From Algoriphagus winogradskyi (lineage in GTDB: Bacteria > Bacteroidota > Bacteroidia > Cytophagales > Cyclobacteriaceae): 64,000 nucleotides of DNA. The stretch spans positions 282,770-346,769 of the forward strand of contig NZ_FXUA01000006.1 of NCBI RefSeq assembly GCF_900182815.1. Direction: 5' to 3'. Below the pieces are notes generated by a model. It saw nothing but the letters and a program-made list of their open reading frames with translations. It made no database searches and was not told where the DNA came from. Position numbers and translations under genes: made by a program. Positions within the stretch are counted from its first letter, which is position 1. Every line of letters begins with the position of its first letter. Shown here piece after piece: positions 1 through 9,017 of the stretch.

Positions 1-867
1 AACATCCTCAATAGATGCAAGATTTGCCTGAATAGAGGGGGTGAAATTAACCTCCTCTCCATACACTACCGGTCCTTTGAAAACCAGCTGATTTTCTTCC
101 AAAGTAAGGTCCAAAGACGCTACCCCAGGCATAATTTCCAAAGCAGCAATTGTCGGGCTTTCTCTCAATCCACCTACACCCTTCAGGAGGCTGGATAATC
201 CTTTACCATCGATGATCAGTCGACCTTGCGCATCAGAATTATACGGGATAGCTTTTGCCAGCGAGTAAAAACTTAATTGATCCTCATTTACATAAAAGCG
301 AATGGCTTCTTCCACTAAGAAGGAGGAAGATGATACCACTGCCAAATCTCCTAGAAGTGAAATACTCCAAAGTCGGTTATTATCTGCATTGTAGTATTCC
401 AATACATCTTGATCAGAGTATTTTCTTGATTGGAATCTTGACCCTGCAGGGAGACGTGATTTGATTTCTTCGATGAAATCTGTAGTGGTGGATGGCTTGA
501 GATTTATAGTAAAAAGTAGTTCGAATGTCTCAATCCCTGTGGAATGAAGGCTGACGGTGGCTTGTTGTCCTTTTAGAGATTTTGCTATTTCGCCTGTTCC
601 TCCATTCAGGCTATCTAAGGTGATGAGTTGATCAGATAGTCTTTGAAAAGCTGGAAATGCTTTTAAAATATCCCAAACAGGGTCATTTACTAGGGTATTC
701 CATTGGTTTGCGCCTTCGTAGGTTTCAAACACAAAAACGGCATTCTGACTGATTACTTCTAAGCTATTGACATTGCGAGAAGAAAAGTAGGATTTGTAAA
801 TCCAAAAACCTCCAGCAGCGAGGAGTAGGGTGGTAAAAAGTATAAGAAGGCTTTTCCAGATCTTCAC
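1..867 (-). CDS. Membrane-anchored hypothetical protein, 3' end cut by window edge
   Basis: The reading frame is open from a GTG at 865-867 leftward to base 1 (289 codons, no stop), so the C-terminus lies outside the window. The ATG just upstream (in CATTATTACA-side sequence near 890) is in another frame that stops at once, so GTG is the best start. Residues 1-20 (VKIWKSLLILFTTLLLAAGG...) form one membrane segment or uncleaved signal anchor. The rest looks like a soluble extracytoplasmic domain with no motif I recognise. The layout resembles DUF3352-type proteins of Bacteroidota, but that is a guess. The gene lies downstream of mdh on the same strand with about 100 bp between them. Confidence 0.7.
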   Translation of the reverse strand, partial: MKIWKSLLILFTTLLLAAGGFWIYKSYFSSRNVNSLEVISQNAVFVFETYEGANQWNTLVNDPVWDILKAFPAFQRLSDQLITLDSLNGGTGEIAKSLKGQQATVSLHSTGIETFELLFTINLKPSTTTDFIEEIKSRLPAGSRFQSRKYSDQDVLEYYNADNNRLWSISLLGDLAVVSSSSFLVEEAIRFYVNEDQLSFYSLAKAIPYNSDAQGRLIIDGKGLSSLLKGVGGLRESPTIAALEIMPGVASLDLTLEENQLVFKGPVVYGEEVNFTPSIQANLASIEDV

Positions 868-967
868 AGGCTCAGCGATGGTTCAGACGGCATATTACAA
901 AAATCAGACCTAAGAAACCTTTGCACAAGCAAGAGAATCTCAGGTCTGATATATAAAAGAACTAGTA

Positions 968-1903
968 TTACTTACCTAGTTTGTTCAAAACTTCCATTAC
1001 TTCCTTCACATGACCTCTAGAAGTTTCAAGAAGCGCTTTTTCTTCAGCGTTCAGGTCTAGTTCCAATACTTTCTCAACACCGTTTTTGCCAAGAATTACT
1101 GGTACTCCAAGGTAACAATCATCGATTCCGTATTCACCTTCAAGTTTGATACAAACTGGGAATACTCTTCTTTGATTTTTCAAGATAGCTTCTACCATTT
1201 GCGCAGCTGCAGATCCTGGAGCATACCAAGCAGAAGTACCCATCAGCTTCACGAGCTCACCACCACCGAATTTGGTTCTTTCGATGATTGCATCAAGCTT
1301 ATCTTTAGCTACCAATTCCGTTACCGGGATTCCAGCTACTGTAGTGTAACGAGGAAGTGGAACCATGGTGTCACCATGTCCGCCCATTAGGATAGCCTGG
1401 ATTTCTTTTGGAGATACGTTCAGCTCCTCAGCAAGGAAAGCTCTGTAACGAGCTGTATCCAAGATACCAGCCATACCGATCACCTTGTTTCTAGAAGTAC
1501 CTGCAGTGATGTGTGCCTGATAAGTCATTACATCTAGTGGGTTAGAAACCACGATGATGATTGCATTAGGAGAATGTTTGATCACGTTTTCAGTCACAGA
1601 CTTCACGATGCCAGCATTCGTTTCGATCAAATCATCACGAGTCATACCTGGCTTACGAGGAAGTCCAGAAGTGATCACTACTACATCTGAATTAGCAGTT
1701 TTGGTGTAATCATTCGTGCTTCCAGTGGTACGGCTATCGTACTGGTTGATAGGTGCTTTTTGGAAAATATCAAGTGCTTTACCTTCAGCAACGCCTTCTT
1801 TGATATCAACTAGTACGATTTCCTCAGCGATTTCGCGATAAGCTAAAACGTCTGCACAAGTTGCGCCTACATTACCAGCTCCTACTACGGTTACTTTGCT
1901 CAT
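968..1903 (-). CDS. mdh: Malate dehydrogenase
   Basis: NAD-dependent malate dehydrogenase, which interconverts malate and oxaloacetate in the TCA cycle in the cytoplasm. At 311 aa it has the normal length for the LDH-like MDH group. The Rossmann motif GAGNVG is at residues 8-13, with an acidic residue (D33) at the end of beta-2 that fits NAD preference. The substrate-binding arginines sit in the segment RKPGMTRDDL, and the catalytic His is in GGHGDTMVPL near residue 175. It appears to be monocistronic or the first gene before the partial membrane protein at the left edge. Family assignment is secure from the motifs; substrate choice of malate over lactate rests on the RKPGMTR loop. Confidence 0.96.
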   Translation of the reverse strand: MSKVTVVGAGNVGATCADVLAYREIAEEIVLVDIKEGVAEGKALDIFQKAPINQYDSRTTGSTNDYTKTANSDVVVITSGLPRKPGMTRDDLIETNAGIVKSVTENVIKHSPNAIIIVVSNPLDVMTYQAHITAGTSRNKVIGMAGILDTARYRAFLAEELNVSPKEIQAILMGGHGDTMVPLPRYTTVAGIPVTELVAKDKLDAIIERTKFGGGELVKLMGTSAWYAPGSAAAQMVEAILKNQRRVFPVCIKLEGEYGIDDCYLGVPVILGKNGVEKVLELDLNAEEKALLETSRGHVKEVMEVLNKLGK

Positions 1904-2053
1904 TAGATTTATAGATTTTTATATGAATATATATTGCGTTAAAAAGCGGCGCTAAGTTATTAAACAATGCCTAGGAATCGAAACTGAGCCTCAAATACTT
2001 TGGAAGGAATTAAGGTTTTTTGACAAAAGTGTAAGCTTAAGGTTTGAACTGTC

Positions 2054-2569
2054 TTATTCAAACATTTGACGGAGGCTGAAGAAGCCAAAGGATTCTCTGT
2101 AAGAGCGGAAAAGTCTTTGATTGTTTTGGTTATAATACTCCGCCAGTGATGTCATCATTTTTGCCTTGATCTTTGGGTTACTATCAAAAATTTCCTGTAT
2201 GGCAAAATGAGGGATAACTATTAATTCAGCCTCATCTGACACAATTAGCGCAGTATAAGTTCTCTTTGCATTTTCAATTAATGAGTTTTCTCCAAATGCC
2301 TCACCTCTTTTGATTTCAAGAATAGTTTCAAAATTATCCTTGACGTCGATAGTTAAGGATATATCACCGCTTTTGACCAAATAAAGCGCCTGGCTTGGAT
2401 CTTTGCTGAAGAACACCACCTCATCTTTAACATACTTTCTATGATGCATAGCAGGGATAAATCGAGCCATTTCTTTATCCTTCAAATTTTCAAAAAACTT
2501 GATCTGTCCAAGAAAATGGAACATATTTTCCTCAGCTTCAGTGTATGTTTTAGAAAATGGATTCCGCAT
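2054..2569 (-). CDS. Single-domain cyclic-nucleotide-binding protein (Crp-like sensor, no HTH)
   Basis: A 171-aa protein with one cNMP-binding beta-barrel, at about residues 25-140. The phosphate-binding cassette is recognisable as FGENSLIENAKRTYTA, with the Glu and Arg that contact cyclic nucleotide in the family. Behind the barrel there is only a short helical tail ending in SLRQMFE and no helix-turn-helix, so it is not a Crp/Fnr transcription factor by itself. It could act as a ligand-sensing partner protein. It starts 3 bp after the tilS stop on the same strand, so the two are probably co-transcribed. The ligand and the partner cannot be told from sequence. Confidence 0.8.
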   Translation of the reverse strand: MRNPFSKTYTEAEENMFHFLGQIKFFENLKDKEMARFIPAMHHRKYVKDEVVFFSKDPSQALYLVKSGDISLTIDVKDNFETILEIKRGEAFGENSLIENAKRTYTALIVSDEAELIVIPHFAIQEIFDSNPKIKAKMMTSLAEYYNQNNQRLFRSYRESFGFFSLRQMFE

Positions 2570-2572
2570 TGC

Positions 2573-3892
2573 TTATTGCTTTTTTAGATAAAGTAATTTA
2601 CGTGTAGCTGCTGTTGATTTTGCCCAATCAGCAATTCTATACCCAATTACCCAGGCTATTTGATCTTCTGAAATTAATACTTTTATTCCCCGCTTTTTCA
2701 CCACAGGTACCTTCAAATCTATCAAAAAGTCAGAGATTTTCTTTGCATTTTTCATGCCCAAGGGAATAAATCTATCACCCTCCTGCCAAGTCCTAACCTC
2801 AAGTGGAAAACTCAAACGTTCCAAGTCAAGCATGGCGTTTTGACGGCTTTTGTCTATAGCTTCTTGGGCTTCTAATTTAAGGAGGTCATACTTGCCTTCA
2901 GGTAAGAAAAACTCAATGTCATTTTTAGTGATAGAAATAGGATCAAATTCTGCCGGGATAGGTGCTAATATCAGGTGATCACGATCAATATTGAGCAGAT
3001 GAGTGCTGCTTTCGAATAGCTTTCCAGATTCGCCGAATTGGCAGGTTTCCAAAATATCCTGGGCTTGATCAGAATTGAATCCGTAAGGGCGAAGCCAAAA
3101 GTACAATAGGGATGAAGCGCCTGCATTTCGGATTAAGTCCTTCGATGATAGGATTTGAAGGTCTTCAGATTCTGTGATTTTCTCAGATTTCCAGTTTTCA
3201 AAAAGTGCTGTGAAAGCCTTTCCTGTATCTTTTAGTCTGGCAAAGCTGTTCAGTAGGTTTGACTTTGCATCATCAGCTACTTCATAAAGCGCTGGCAAAC
3301 TGATGTGCCTAAGTTTATTTCGCTTGTAGTCGGTTTTTTCATTTGAACTATCTTCCCTCCATTCAATACCATTTTCCAGAACAAATTCTTGAATTTCTGT
3401 TCTGCTGAAAGGTAGCATCGGCCGGATTATCCAGCCTCTACGCTCGGCCATGCCGTAAATACCTTCAATACCAGTACCTCGAAGTAAGTTTAGAAAGATA
3501 GTTTCAATCTGATCATCCTCATGATGTGCTATGATTATCCCTTCTAAGTTTCTTTCTGCTCTTAATTTCTCAAACCAATCATAGCGAATCTCTCTTGCCG
3601 CCATTTGCGTAGAGATATTTCTTTCGGATGCGAACCTGTAGGTGTCAGCGAGATGAACATGAAAAGGAATGCTTAAAGATTTAGCCCAATTTCTAAGAAA
3701 CTCTTCGTCCTTGTCGCTTTCTTCTCCCCGCAACTGAAAATTAACATGGGCTATTTCAAAAGGGATTGATGCTTTGGTAAGAAGATTGCCTAAGCACATG
3801 CTGTCCATTCCGCCACTGCTTGCCAATAGGTAGGTTTTGGAGGGATTTAAAATTGATTTGTTCCGGATATGCCGGATAAAAGCTTCAACCAT
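2573..3892 (-). CDS. tilS: tRNA(Ile)-lysidine synthase
   Basis: TilS adds lysine to C34 of the CAU-anticodon tRNA-Ile using ATP, which changes decoding from AUG to AUA. The N-terminal PP-loop ATPase motif SGGMDS is at residues 26-31, followed by the usual TilS features HVNFQLRGEESD and AHHEDDQIETIF. The C-terminal part (about residues 365-435, with RTWQEGDRFIPLGM and KKISDFL) is the TilS C-terminal substrate domain. The length of 439 aa is normal for the long form. It is divergent from the OstA-like gene, with 48 bp between the two start codons, and leads into the cyclic-nucleotide-binding gene. Confidence 0.95.
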   Translation of the reverse strand: MVEAFIRHIRNKSILNPSKTYLLASSGGMDSMCLGNLLTKASIPFEIAHVNFQLRGEESDKDEEFLRNWAKSLSIPFHVHLADTYRFASERNISTQMAAREIRYDWFEKLRAERNLEGIIIAHHEDDQIETIFLNLLRGTGIEGIYGMAERRGWIIRPMLPFSRTEIQEFVLENGIEWREDSSNEKTDYKRNKLRHISLPALYEVADDAKSNLLNSFARLKDTGKAFTALFENWKSEKITESEDLQILSSKDLIRNAGASSLLYFWLRPYGFNSDQAQDILETCQFGESGKLFESSTHLLNIDRDHLILAPIPAEFDPISITKNDIEFFLPEGKYDLLKLEAQEAIDKSRQNAMLDLERLSFPLEVRTWQEGDRFIPLGMKNAKKISDFLIDLKVPVVKKRGIKVLISEDQIAWVIGYRIADWAKSTAATRKLLYLKKQ

Positions 3893-3923
3893 TGATCAAA
3901 AATATCATTTTCTAGTAATTTTG
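3892..3923 (+). promoter_or_regulatory. Candidate sigma-A promoter of the OstA-like gene
   Basis: TAATTTTG at 3916-3923 matches the Bacteroidota -7 box TAnnTTTG. It is preceded, after a 20-nt spacer, by ATTG at 3892-3895, a 3/4 match to the -33 element TTTG. It lies 18 bp before the ATG at 3941 and overlaps the tilS start codon region. Confidence 0.5.
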
Positions 3924-3940
3924 TCCACATTCGTGCAGCT

Positions 3941-5590
3941 ATGACTCCAGCCTTATTTCGTATTTTCTTCTTTGTCCTGAGTTTTTGGGTCATTTCATTT
4001 TCTTCTCAAGCCCAAGAAACATCCATTTTGGAGATTAATAGTGCGGGTGAGTTAATCGGTAGTCAGGGGTATGAAAGATTAGTAGGGGATGTGAAGATGA
4101 AGCATCAGAACTCGCTAATTTATTGTGATTCTGCACATTTCTTCAGGTTGGAAAACAGAGCACGCCTTTTTGGGAATGTGAGAATAGTGGACACTGAAGA
4201 CCCAGTACAGACTACTAGCAAATACGCTGAGTATGATGGAAATACAAAGCTGGCTAAGCTTCGGAAAAATGTCGTGTTCACTAACCAAAAAACTACACTT
4301 ACTACCGAATTCCTTGATTATGACCGTGAGGCGAACATTGCATATTATTTCAATGAAGGGAAAGTAGTTGACTCTGTAAATGTATTGACTAGTGAGAGAG
4401 GAACATATGAAGTAAATATTGAGAGAATCACCTTCAAAAATGACGTGGTACTGGTAAACCCTGACTATACCATGAAAACCAATGATTTGGTTTACTTGAC
4501 CATTCCGAAGACTGCTGAAACTAAAGGCCTGACCAATCTGATATCAACAGAAGGAAATACCCTCGATGCTCAAAATGGTAGTTTTTATGATACTCAGGGT
4601 AAGAAATTCAGGTTCTATGAAGGTGTTGTGGAGACAGAAACAAGTAGGATTAAGGCGAAGGAGTTGTACTACAGCGAGCTGGATGCCTATTATGAGGGTA
4701 AAGAAAATGTGAGTGTGCTCAATAAAGAACGGCAAGTGGAAGTGTTTGGGGATGTTGGAGAGTATTGGGATGAGCGAAAGTATAGTTTGGTTCATGGGAA
4801 TGCATTGGTAAGGAGGTATTTTGAAAAAGACACACTTTACATGGCTTCAGATTCCTTGATTTCTCAGGACGGTGAAGCTGATTCTATGAAATATTTATTA
4901 GCTTTTAGGTCGGTGAGGTTAGTGAAATCCGATATGTCTGGTGTCGCAGATTCGTTGGTTTATAATTATGCGGATTCTTCAATACAGTTATTTAAAAGCC
5001 CGGTGATGTGGAATCAAAAAAGCCAAATTACCGCTGATAGTATGGTTTTTTATATTGCAAATGAAGAACTGGAGCGGGTCTTCATGAAGGATAAAGTATT
5101 TGTCATCACTCAGGATACAATTATGAACTTCAACCAGATGAAGGGTCGAACTATGGATGGGTATTTTAGAGATGGCCAGATGGATAGGATTGATATTGAA
5201 GGCAATGGAGAATCTCTTTATTTTGCTTTGCAGGCAGATACAATCTCCCAAGGGATCAATAAAACGCTCAGTGCGAATATCAAACTCAGGTTTAAGGATG
5301 GTGCTATACAACGTGTCACCTATGGGATCAAACCTGACGGCAAATTCACTCCTTTCCAACTTATTACAGAAGAAAATTCCAGATTAGAAGGGTTTAATTG
5401 GAGATTTGAGGAAAGGCCCACACTTGAAGATATTTTTTTGTGGAGAAAGCCTGAAGAAATTGATCTAGATGCAGAAAATTTATTCAATGAGCCGGATGTT
5501 GAATTAATTTTGCCTACAGAGGAAGAGATACAAAAATCACTGGAAAAACGCGGTTGGAAACCAGAAAAAAAGATTCCATCACGGTTGTAG
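3941..5590 (+). CDS. OstA-like (LptA/LptD N-domain related) envelope protein
   Basis: 549-aa exported protein with a signal peptide at residues 1-25 (ending SFSSQAQ). The N-terminal half carries repeated beta-strand units typical of the OstA/LptA fold: YERLVGDVKMKHQNSLIYCD, then FGNVRIVDTEDPVQTTSKYAEYDG, and similar blocks further on. These folds form the LPS-binding beta-jellyroll that moves lipopolysaccharide across the periplasm. Bacteroidota encode a long OstA-like protein in place of, or as well as, a short LptA, and the length fits that family. The last 80 residues (from about FEERPTLEDIF) are charged and lack the repeat. The specific role in LPS transport is inferred from family, not from context. 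Confidence 0.82.
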   Translation: MTPALFRIFFFVLSFWVISFSSQAQETSILEINSAGELIGSQGYERLVGDVKMKHQNSLIYCDSAHFFRLENRARLFGNVRIVDTEDPVQTTSKYAEYDGNTKLAKLRKNVVFTNQKTTLTTEFLDYDREANIAYYFNEGKVVDSVNVLTSERGTYEVNIERITFKNDVVLVNPDYTMKTNDLVYLTIPKTAETKGLTNLISTEGNTLDAQNGSFYDTQGKKFRFYEGVVETETSRIKAKELYYSELDAYYEGKENVSVLNKERQVEVFGDVGEYWDERKYSLVHGNALVRRYFEKDTLYMASDSLISQDGEADSMKYLLAFRSVRLVKSDMSGVADSLVYNYADSSIQLFKSPVMWNQKSQITADSMVFYIANEELERVFMKDKVFVITQDTIMNFNQMKGRTMDGYFRDGQMDRIDIEGNGESLYFALQADTISQGINKTLSANIKLRFKDGAIQRVTYGIKPDGKFTPFQLITEENSRLEGFNWRFEERPTLEDIFLWRKPEEIDLDAENLFNEPDVELILPTEEEIQKSLEKRGWKPEKKIPSRL

Positions 5591-5688
5591 GGGGTGTTAG
5601 GTTTGGCTTAACGTACTAGCGCCTAAAAAATTTCATTAGGGTTAACAGATTTTAACCGCATTTTTCTGTTAATACATAGCCATTGGTA

Positions 5689-5696
5689 TATTTTTG
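5689..5696 (+). promoter_or_regulatory. Candidate -7 box before the T9SS-sorted protein
   Basis: TATTTTTG matches TAnnTTTG and lies 53 bp upstream of the chosen ATG at 5750. The -33 region is weak (TCTG with a 20-nt spacer). Its position argues against the TTG at 5705 as the start. Confidence 0.35.
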
Positions 5697-5749
5697 TCCG
5701 TATATTGAATACAGTTACAACACTGAAGGCTTATCGATTAAAACTTTAC

Positions 5750-6466
5750 ATGAAACGATTACTCATATTTTTTACATGGCTTTGGCTGTTGGTTCCCGTA
5801 TTTTCGGAGGCTCAACAGGTGCGTGTATTGAGTGATGGAGTAGAATTTCGAGGCGATTTAGGCTCTACACAGCGAAAAACCATCATCCTTCAAAACGAAT
5901 CCAATCAAGTAAAAACTTACCTGTTAAAAAGTCTTCGTGGAAATATTGGGTCTTCACAGAAGGTCAGTGTATGTATTGGAGATAAATGCTACGACCCCAA
6001 AAAGGACCTAGCTAAAATAAAATTGACGTTAGAACCTGGTGAGTTACTTACTGATTTGTATCTGGTTTTTGATATGGGAATCGCTGAAACAAGAGGGTCT
6101 TTTGATTTATCTTTTGTGAATGAGAGCAATTTAAGAGATCTATTTGTCGTTGAAGCTAGGTATGAAGTTGATGATCCATCAGAAAAAGTTGATGAATTTG
6201 ATTACAAGGATATTGTATTAAGTGATGTGTATCCAAATCCAAGTGTCAGAACTGCTCAATTTGACTATAACATTAAAAACAAATCTGTTAAAGCAAGAAT
6301 TTCAATAAATAGCTTTATTGGAAATCCTATCGCAGATTATGAATTAGATCCAGAACGAAGCACTCTTCCAATCAACGTATCCGATTTCAATCCTGGGATA
6401 TATTTCTACACCCTTTTCTTGGACAATAAAAATATTGTGACCAAGAAGCTCGTTGTCAAGAAGTAA
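5750..6466 (+). CDS. Secreted protein with type IX C-terminal sorting domain
   Basis: 238-aa exported protein. The ATG at 5750 is preferred over the upstream in-frame TTG at 5705 because it directly opens the signal peptide (MKRLLIFFTWLW... to SEAQQ). The N-terminal two thirds form a beta-rich domain resembling a calcineurin-like or Ig-type fold with no catalytic motif that I can see; two cysteines lie in VCIGDKCYD. The last ~75 residues begin at VYPNPS and contain GNPIADYEL and NPGIYFYTLFL, ending in KKLVVKK, which is the type A sorting signal of the Bacteroidota type IX secretion system. The protein is therefore expected to be exported across the outer membrane or attached to the cell surface. 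Confidence 0.88.
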   Translation: MKRLLIFFTWLWLLVPVFSEAQQVRVLSDGVEFRGDLGSTQRKTIILQNESNQVKTYLLKSLRGNIGSSQKVSVCIGDKCYDPKKDLAKIKLTLEPGELLTDLYLVFDMGIAETRGSFDLSFVNESNLRDLFVVEARYEVDDPSEKVDEFDYKDIVLSDVYPNPSVRTAQFDYNIKNKSVKARISINSFIGNPIADYELDPERSTLPINVSDFNPGIYFYTLFLDNKNIVTKKLVVKK

Positions 6467-6491
6467 GACTTGACCTACTAGCAATCATCCA

Positions 6492-6522
6492 TTTGAATCC
6501 GAAAAATTATCCCGTATATTTG
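6492..6522 (+). promoter_or_regulatory. Promoter of bamD-rpoZ-coaBC
   Basis: TTTG at 6492-6495, an exact 19-nt spacer, then TATATTTG at 6515-6522: a full match to the Bacteroidota TTTG-N19-TAnnTTTG consensus. Transcription should start only a few bases before the ATGs at 6534 and 6540, so the mRNA leader is very short or absent. Confidence 0.8.
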
Positions 6523-6533
6523 CGGTCTTGAAA

Positions 6534-7442
6534 ATGAAAATGCGCGTACAATCCATTCTATTACTATTTATCATACTTGCTGCGAGTTCTTGCGGCCCAT
6601 TCAACAAGCTTGAGAAGAGCACGAATTGGGAGGAATTATACGCAGGTGCCAACAAATATTATCAGGAGGGAGAATACAATAAAGCTATAATCCTTTACGA
6701 TAAGGTGTTGCCGGTTATCAGAGGGAGTGAGAAGGCAGAATTGGCAGATTACAATTATGCTAATTGCCATTTTAAGACTAAAAGATACATAGAAGCTGCT
6801 GGCTACTTCAGTAATTTCTACAGAACATATAATAGGAGCCCTCTTGCTGAAGAAGCATTATTTATGAATGCGTATTCCCTTTACTTGGATGCTCCTGATG
6901 CCAACCTTGATCAACAGAGTTCTCAGGAAGCAGTGTCTGCGATACAACAGTTCGTGACTAAATTCCCAGCCTCTGCAAGCTATGAGCGTGCGATGGAAAT
7001 GCTAGTTGATTTGCAAGGAAGATTTGAGGAAAAAGCCTATATGGAGTCTTCTATGTATTATAGACTGAAAGATGGTTTGTACCCTGGTGATTATTATAGG
7101 GCCTGCATTATCAACTTTCAGAATTTCATGAAAGATTATCCAGACAGTAAGCATAATGAAGAGCTTGCTTACAAGCTAGTTGAGGTAAGCACTGGATATG
7201 CCGAGAACAGTGCGTTTTTGAAAAAGGAAGATCGATTGAAGGATGCTTTAGGTTTTGCAACTTCATTTTATCGTAGATATCCAAATAGCGCTTTTACAGG
7301 AAAAGTGAAAGATATTGAAGAGAAGGCTAAAGAAGAATTAGACTCACATTCTGTTCTTTTAGCCGACTACAATCAACGCTTGGCTGAGCAAAAAGCAAAG
7401 GCACTTGAGAACAAGACAATAGAAAAAGTAGAAATAAAATAG
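6534..7442 (+). CDS. bamD: Outer-membrane assembly lipoprotein BamD
   Basis: BamD is the essential lipoprotein of the beta-barrel assembly machine. The lipobox LAASSC, with the lipidated Cys about 20 residues in, marks it as a lipoprotein. It is followed by TPR units: YYQEGEYNKAIILYDKVLP, AELADYNYANCHFKTKRYIEAAGYF and YYRACIINFQNFMKDYPDS. The C-terminal region is a charged helix. About 302 aa is normal for the Bacteroidota version. A TTG at 6528 is in frame, but the promoter at 6492-6522 makes 6534 or 6540 (both ATG) more likely. It is followed after 20 bp by rpoZ. Confidence 0.93.
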   Translation: MKMRVQSILLLFIILAASSCGPFNKLEKSTNWEELYAGANKYYQEGEYNKAIILYDKVLPVIRGSEKAELADYNYANCHFKTKRYIEAAGYFSNFYRTYNRSPLAEEALFMNAYSLYLDAPDANLDQQSSQEAVSAIQQFVTKFPASASYERAMEMLVDLQGRFEEKAYMESSMYYRLKDGLYPGDYYRACIINFQNFMKDYPDSKHNEELAYKLVEVSTGYAENSAFLKKEDRLKDALGFATSFYRRYPNSAFTGKVKDIEEKAKEELDSHSVLLADYNQRLAEQKAKALENKTIEKVEIK

Positions 7443-7462
7443 AATTATAATCAAACAAGAAT

Positions 7463-7777
7463 ATGGCAATTAATCCATCAATCATTACAAGAGATCTTGA
7501 TAAAATCGCTGATAAAACAGAGAATATCTATGAGTCTCTTCATATTGTAGGTCAAAGAGCGAAGCAAATTTCCAACACTTTGAAAGAAGAGTTGAATATG
7601 AAGCTTTCTGAGTTTGCCTCTACTGTTGATAATTTGGAAGAAGTATTTGAAAACAAAGAGCAAATTGAAATCTCTAAGTTTTACGAAAGAATGCCAAAAC
7701 CAAGCACGTTAGCAATGGAAGAATTCATGGAAGGCAAAGTTTATAGCCGATTCCCTGAGGAACCAACGGCTGAATAA
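7463..7777 (+). CDS. rpoZ: RNA polymerase omega subunit (Bacteroidota type)
   Basis: 104-aa protein that I recognise as the Bacteroidota RNA polymerase omega/RpoZ family. It opens with MAINPSIITRDLDKIADKTENI and has the conserved segment VGQRAKQI, the equivalent of the omega alpha-helix that clamps the beta-prime subunit. It sits between bamD and coaBC, a gene order common in the phylum. The stop is 4 bp before the coaBC ATG, consistent with co-transcription. The Bacteroidota omega is divergent from the E. coli protein, so the call rests on family recognition and context. Confidence 0.86.
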   Translation: MAINPSIITRDLDKIADKTENIYESLHIVGQRAKQISNTLKEELNMKLSEFASTVDNLEEVFENKEQIEISKFYERMPKPSTLAMEEFMEGKVYSRFPEEPTAE

Positions 7778-7781
7778 TTCT

Positions 7782-8990
7782 ATGAGCCTTAAGGGTAAGA
7801 AAATTATCTTAGGAGTGACGGGTAGTATAGCTGCCTATAAATCCGCGTTTCTTACTCGATTACTAGTTAAAGCAGGAGCAGAAGTGCAAATTATTATGAG
7901 CACTTCTGCTTTTGACTTTATTACTCCGCTCACCCTAGCAACACTATCCAAGCGCCCTGCTTTAAGCCAATTTCAAAAAGATGAAACTGGTGTTTGGAAT
8001 AACCATGTGGAGCTAGGATTATGGGCGGATTTATTTTTAGTAGCACCTATAAGTGCTAATACCCTTGCCAAGTTTGCAAATGGCATTTGCGATAATCTTT
8101 TATCTGCTACCTACCTGTCAGCTAGATGCCCGGTGATGGTAGCGCCTGCCATGGACCTGGACATGTTTCAGCATCCTTCTGTACAATCAAATATTCAGAA
8201 ATTAGAATCATCCGGGAATATCATACTCGATGCTGAATCCGGAGAATTAGCAAGTGGATTATCAGGGAAAGGTAGAATGATGGAGCCAGAGCACATTGTT
8301 TCTAAAGTGCAGAAGTTTTTCACCACCAAGACTGATTTCAAAGGAAAAAAAGTACTGATCACTATGGGGCCAACCCAAGAAGCCCTAGATCCTGTAAGGT
8401 ACGTCAGCAATCATTCCAGTGGGAAAATGGGACTCGCATTAGCAAATGCTTTTATGTCCAGAGGAGCAGATGTTTTTGTCGTTTCAGGTCCGATTTCATT
8501 AAAAGTAAATAAGGATAATTTTCATTGGCAGGATGTAAAGTCAGCCAAAGAGATGTATGAAGCATCCTCAAAAATCCATGATCAAATGGATATTTGTGTT
8601 TTTGCTGCTGCAGTAGCTGATTATGCGCCTGCAGAAATCGCCCCTGAGAAAATTAAAAAAAGTGATTCTACGCTATTGCTCTCTTTAGTCAAAAACGTAG
8701 ATATTGCCGCAAAACTTGGGGCTGAGAAAAGGCCAAATCAAGTTCATATTGGCTTTGCTTTGGAGACAGAAAATGAAGCTAAAAATGCGCAGGTCAAGTT
8801 AGGGAAGAAGAATTTTGACATGATTGTGCTTAATTCCATGAAGGAATCTGGAGCAGGTTTTCAAGTAGATACAAATAAGGTGCATATTTTTCATGCTTCG
8901 GGATTAGAGGTGGAGTCGGATGTGGCTCCTAAAAACCAAATCGCTAATCTTATTATAGATCAAATCAAAAATATCCCTGTTTGGGTTTGA
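7782..8990 (+). CDS. coaBC: Bifunctional phosphopantothenoylcysteine decarboxylase / phosphopantothenate-cysteine ligase
   Basis: CoaBC catalyses two consecutive steps of coenzyme A synthesis: ligation of cysteine to 4'-phosphopantothenate, then FMN-dependent decarboxylation. The N-terminal CoaC flavodoxin-like domain (about residues 1-180) has GVTGSIAAYKS and the substrate clamp PAMDLDMFQHP. In E. coli that motif is PAMNxxM; here Asp replaces the Asn, a variant I believe is usual in Bacteroidota. The CoaB domain (about 190-400) has the NTP-binding Rossmann fold with SNHSSGKMG, AAAVADYAP and GFALETEN. At 402 aa it is full length. It is the third gene of the bamD operon. Confidence 0.95.
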   Translation: MSLKGKKIILGVTGSIAAYKSAFLTRLLVKAGAEVQIIMSTSAFDFITPLTLATLSKRPALSQFQKDETGVWNNHVELGLWADLFLVAPISANTLAKFANGICDNLLSATYLSARCPVMVAPAMDLDMFQHPSVQSNIQKLESSGNIILDAESGELASGLSGKGRMMEPEHIVSKVQKFFTTKTDFKGKKVLITMGPTQEALDPVRYVSNHSSGKMGLALANAFMSRGADVFVVSGPISLKVNKDNFHWQDVKSAKEMYEASSKIHDQMDICVFAAAVADYAPAEIAPEKIKKSDSTLLLSLVKNVDIAAKLGAEKRPNQVHIGFALETENEAKNAQVKLGKKNFDMIVLNSMKESGAGFQVDTNKVHIFHASGLEVESDVAPKNQIANLIIDQIKNIPVWV

Positions 8991-9017
8991 GCCTTTATAT
9001 TTCCTTATTTTAGGACT

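Noticed and set aside
255..464. 69-aa plus-strand ORF
   Set aside because: Lies opposite the open minus-strand frame at 1-867 and has no protein-like features.
4544..5359. Minus-strand ORFs of 83 and 123 aa
   Set aside because: Antisense shadows of the OstA-like gene.
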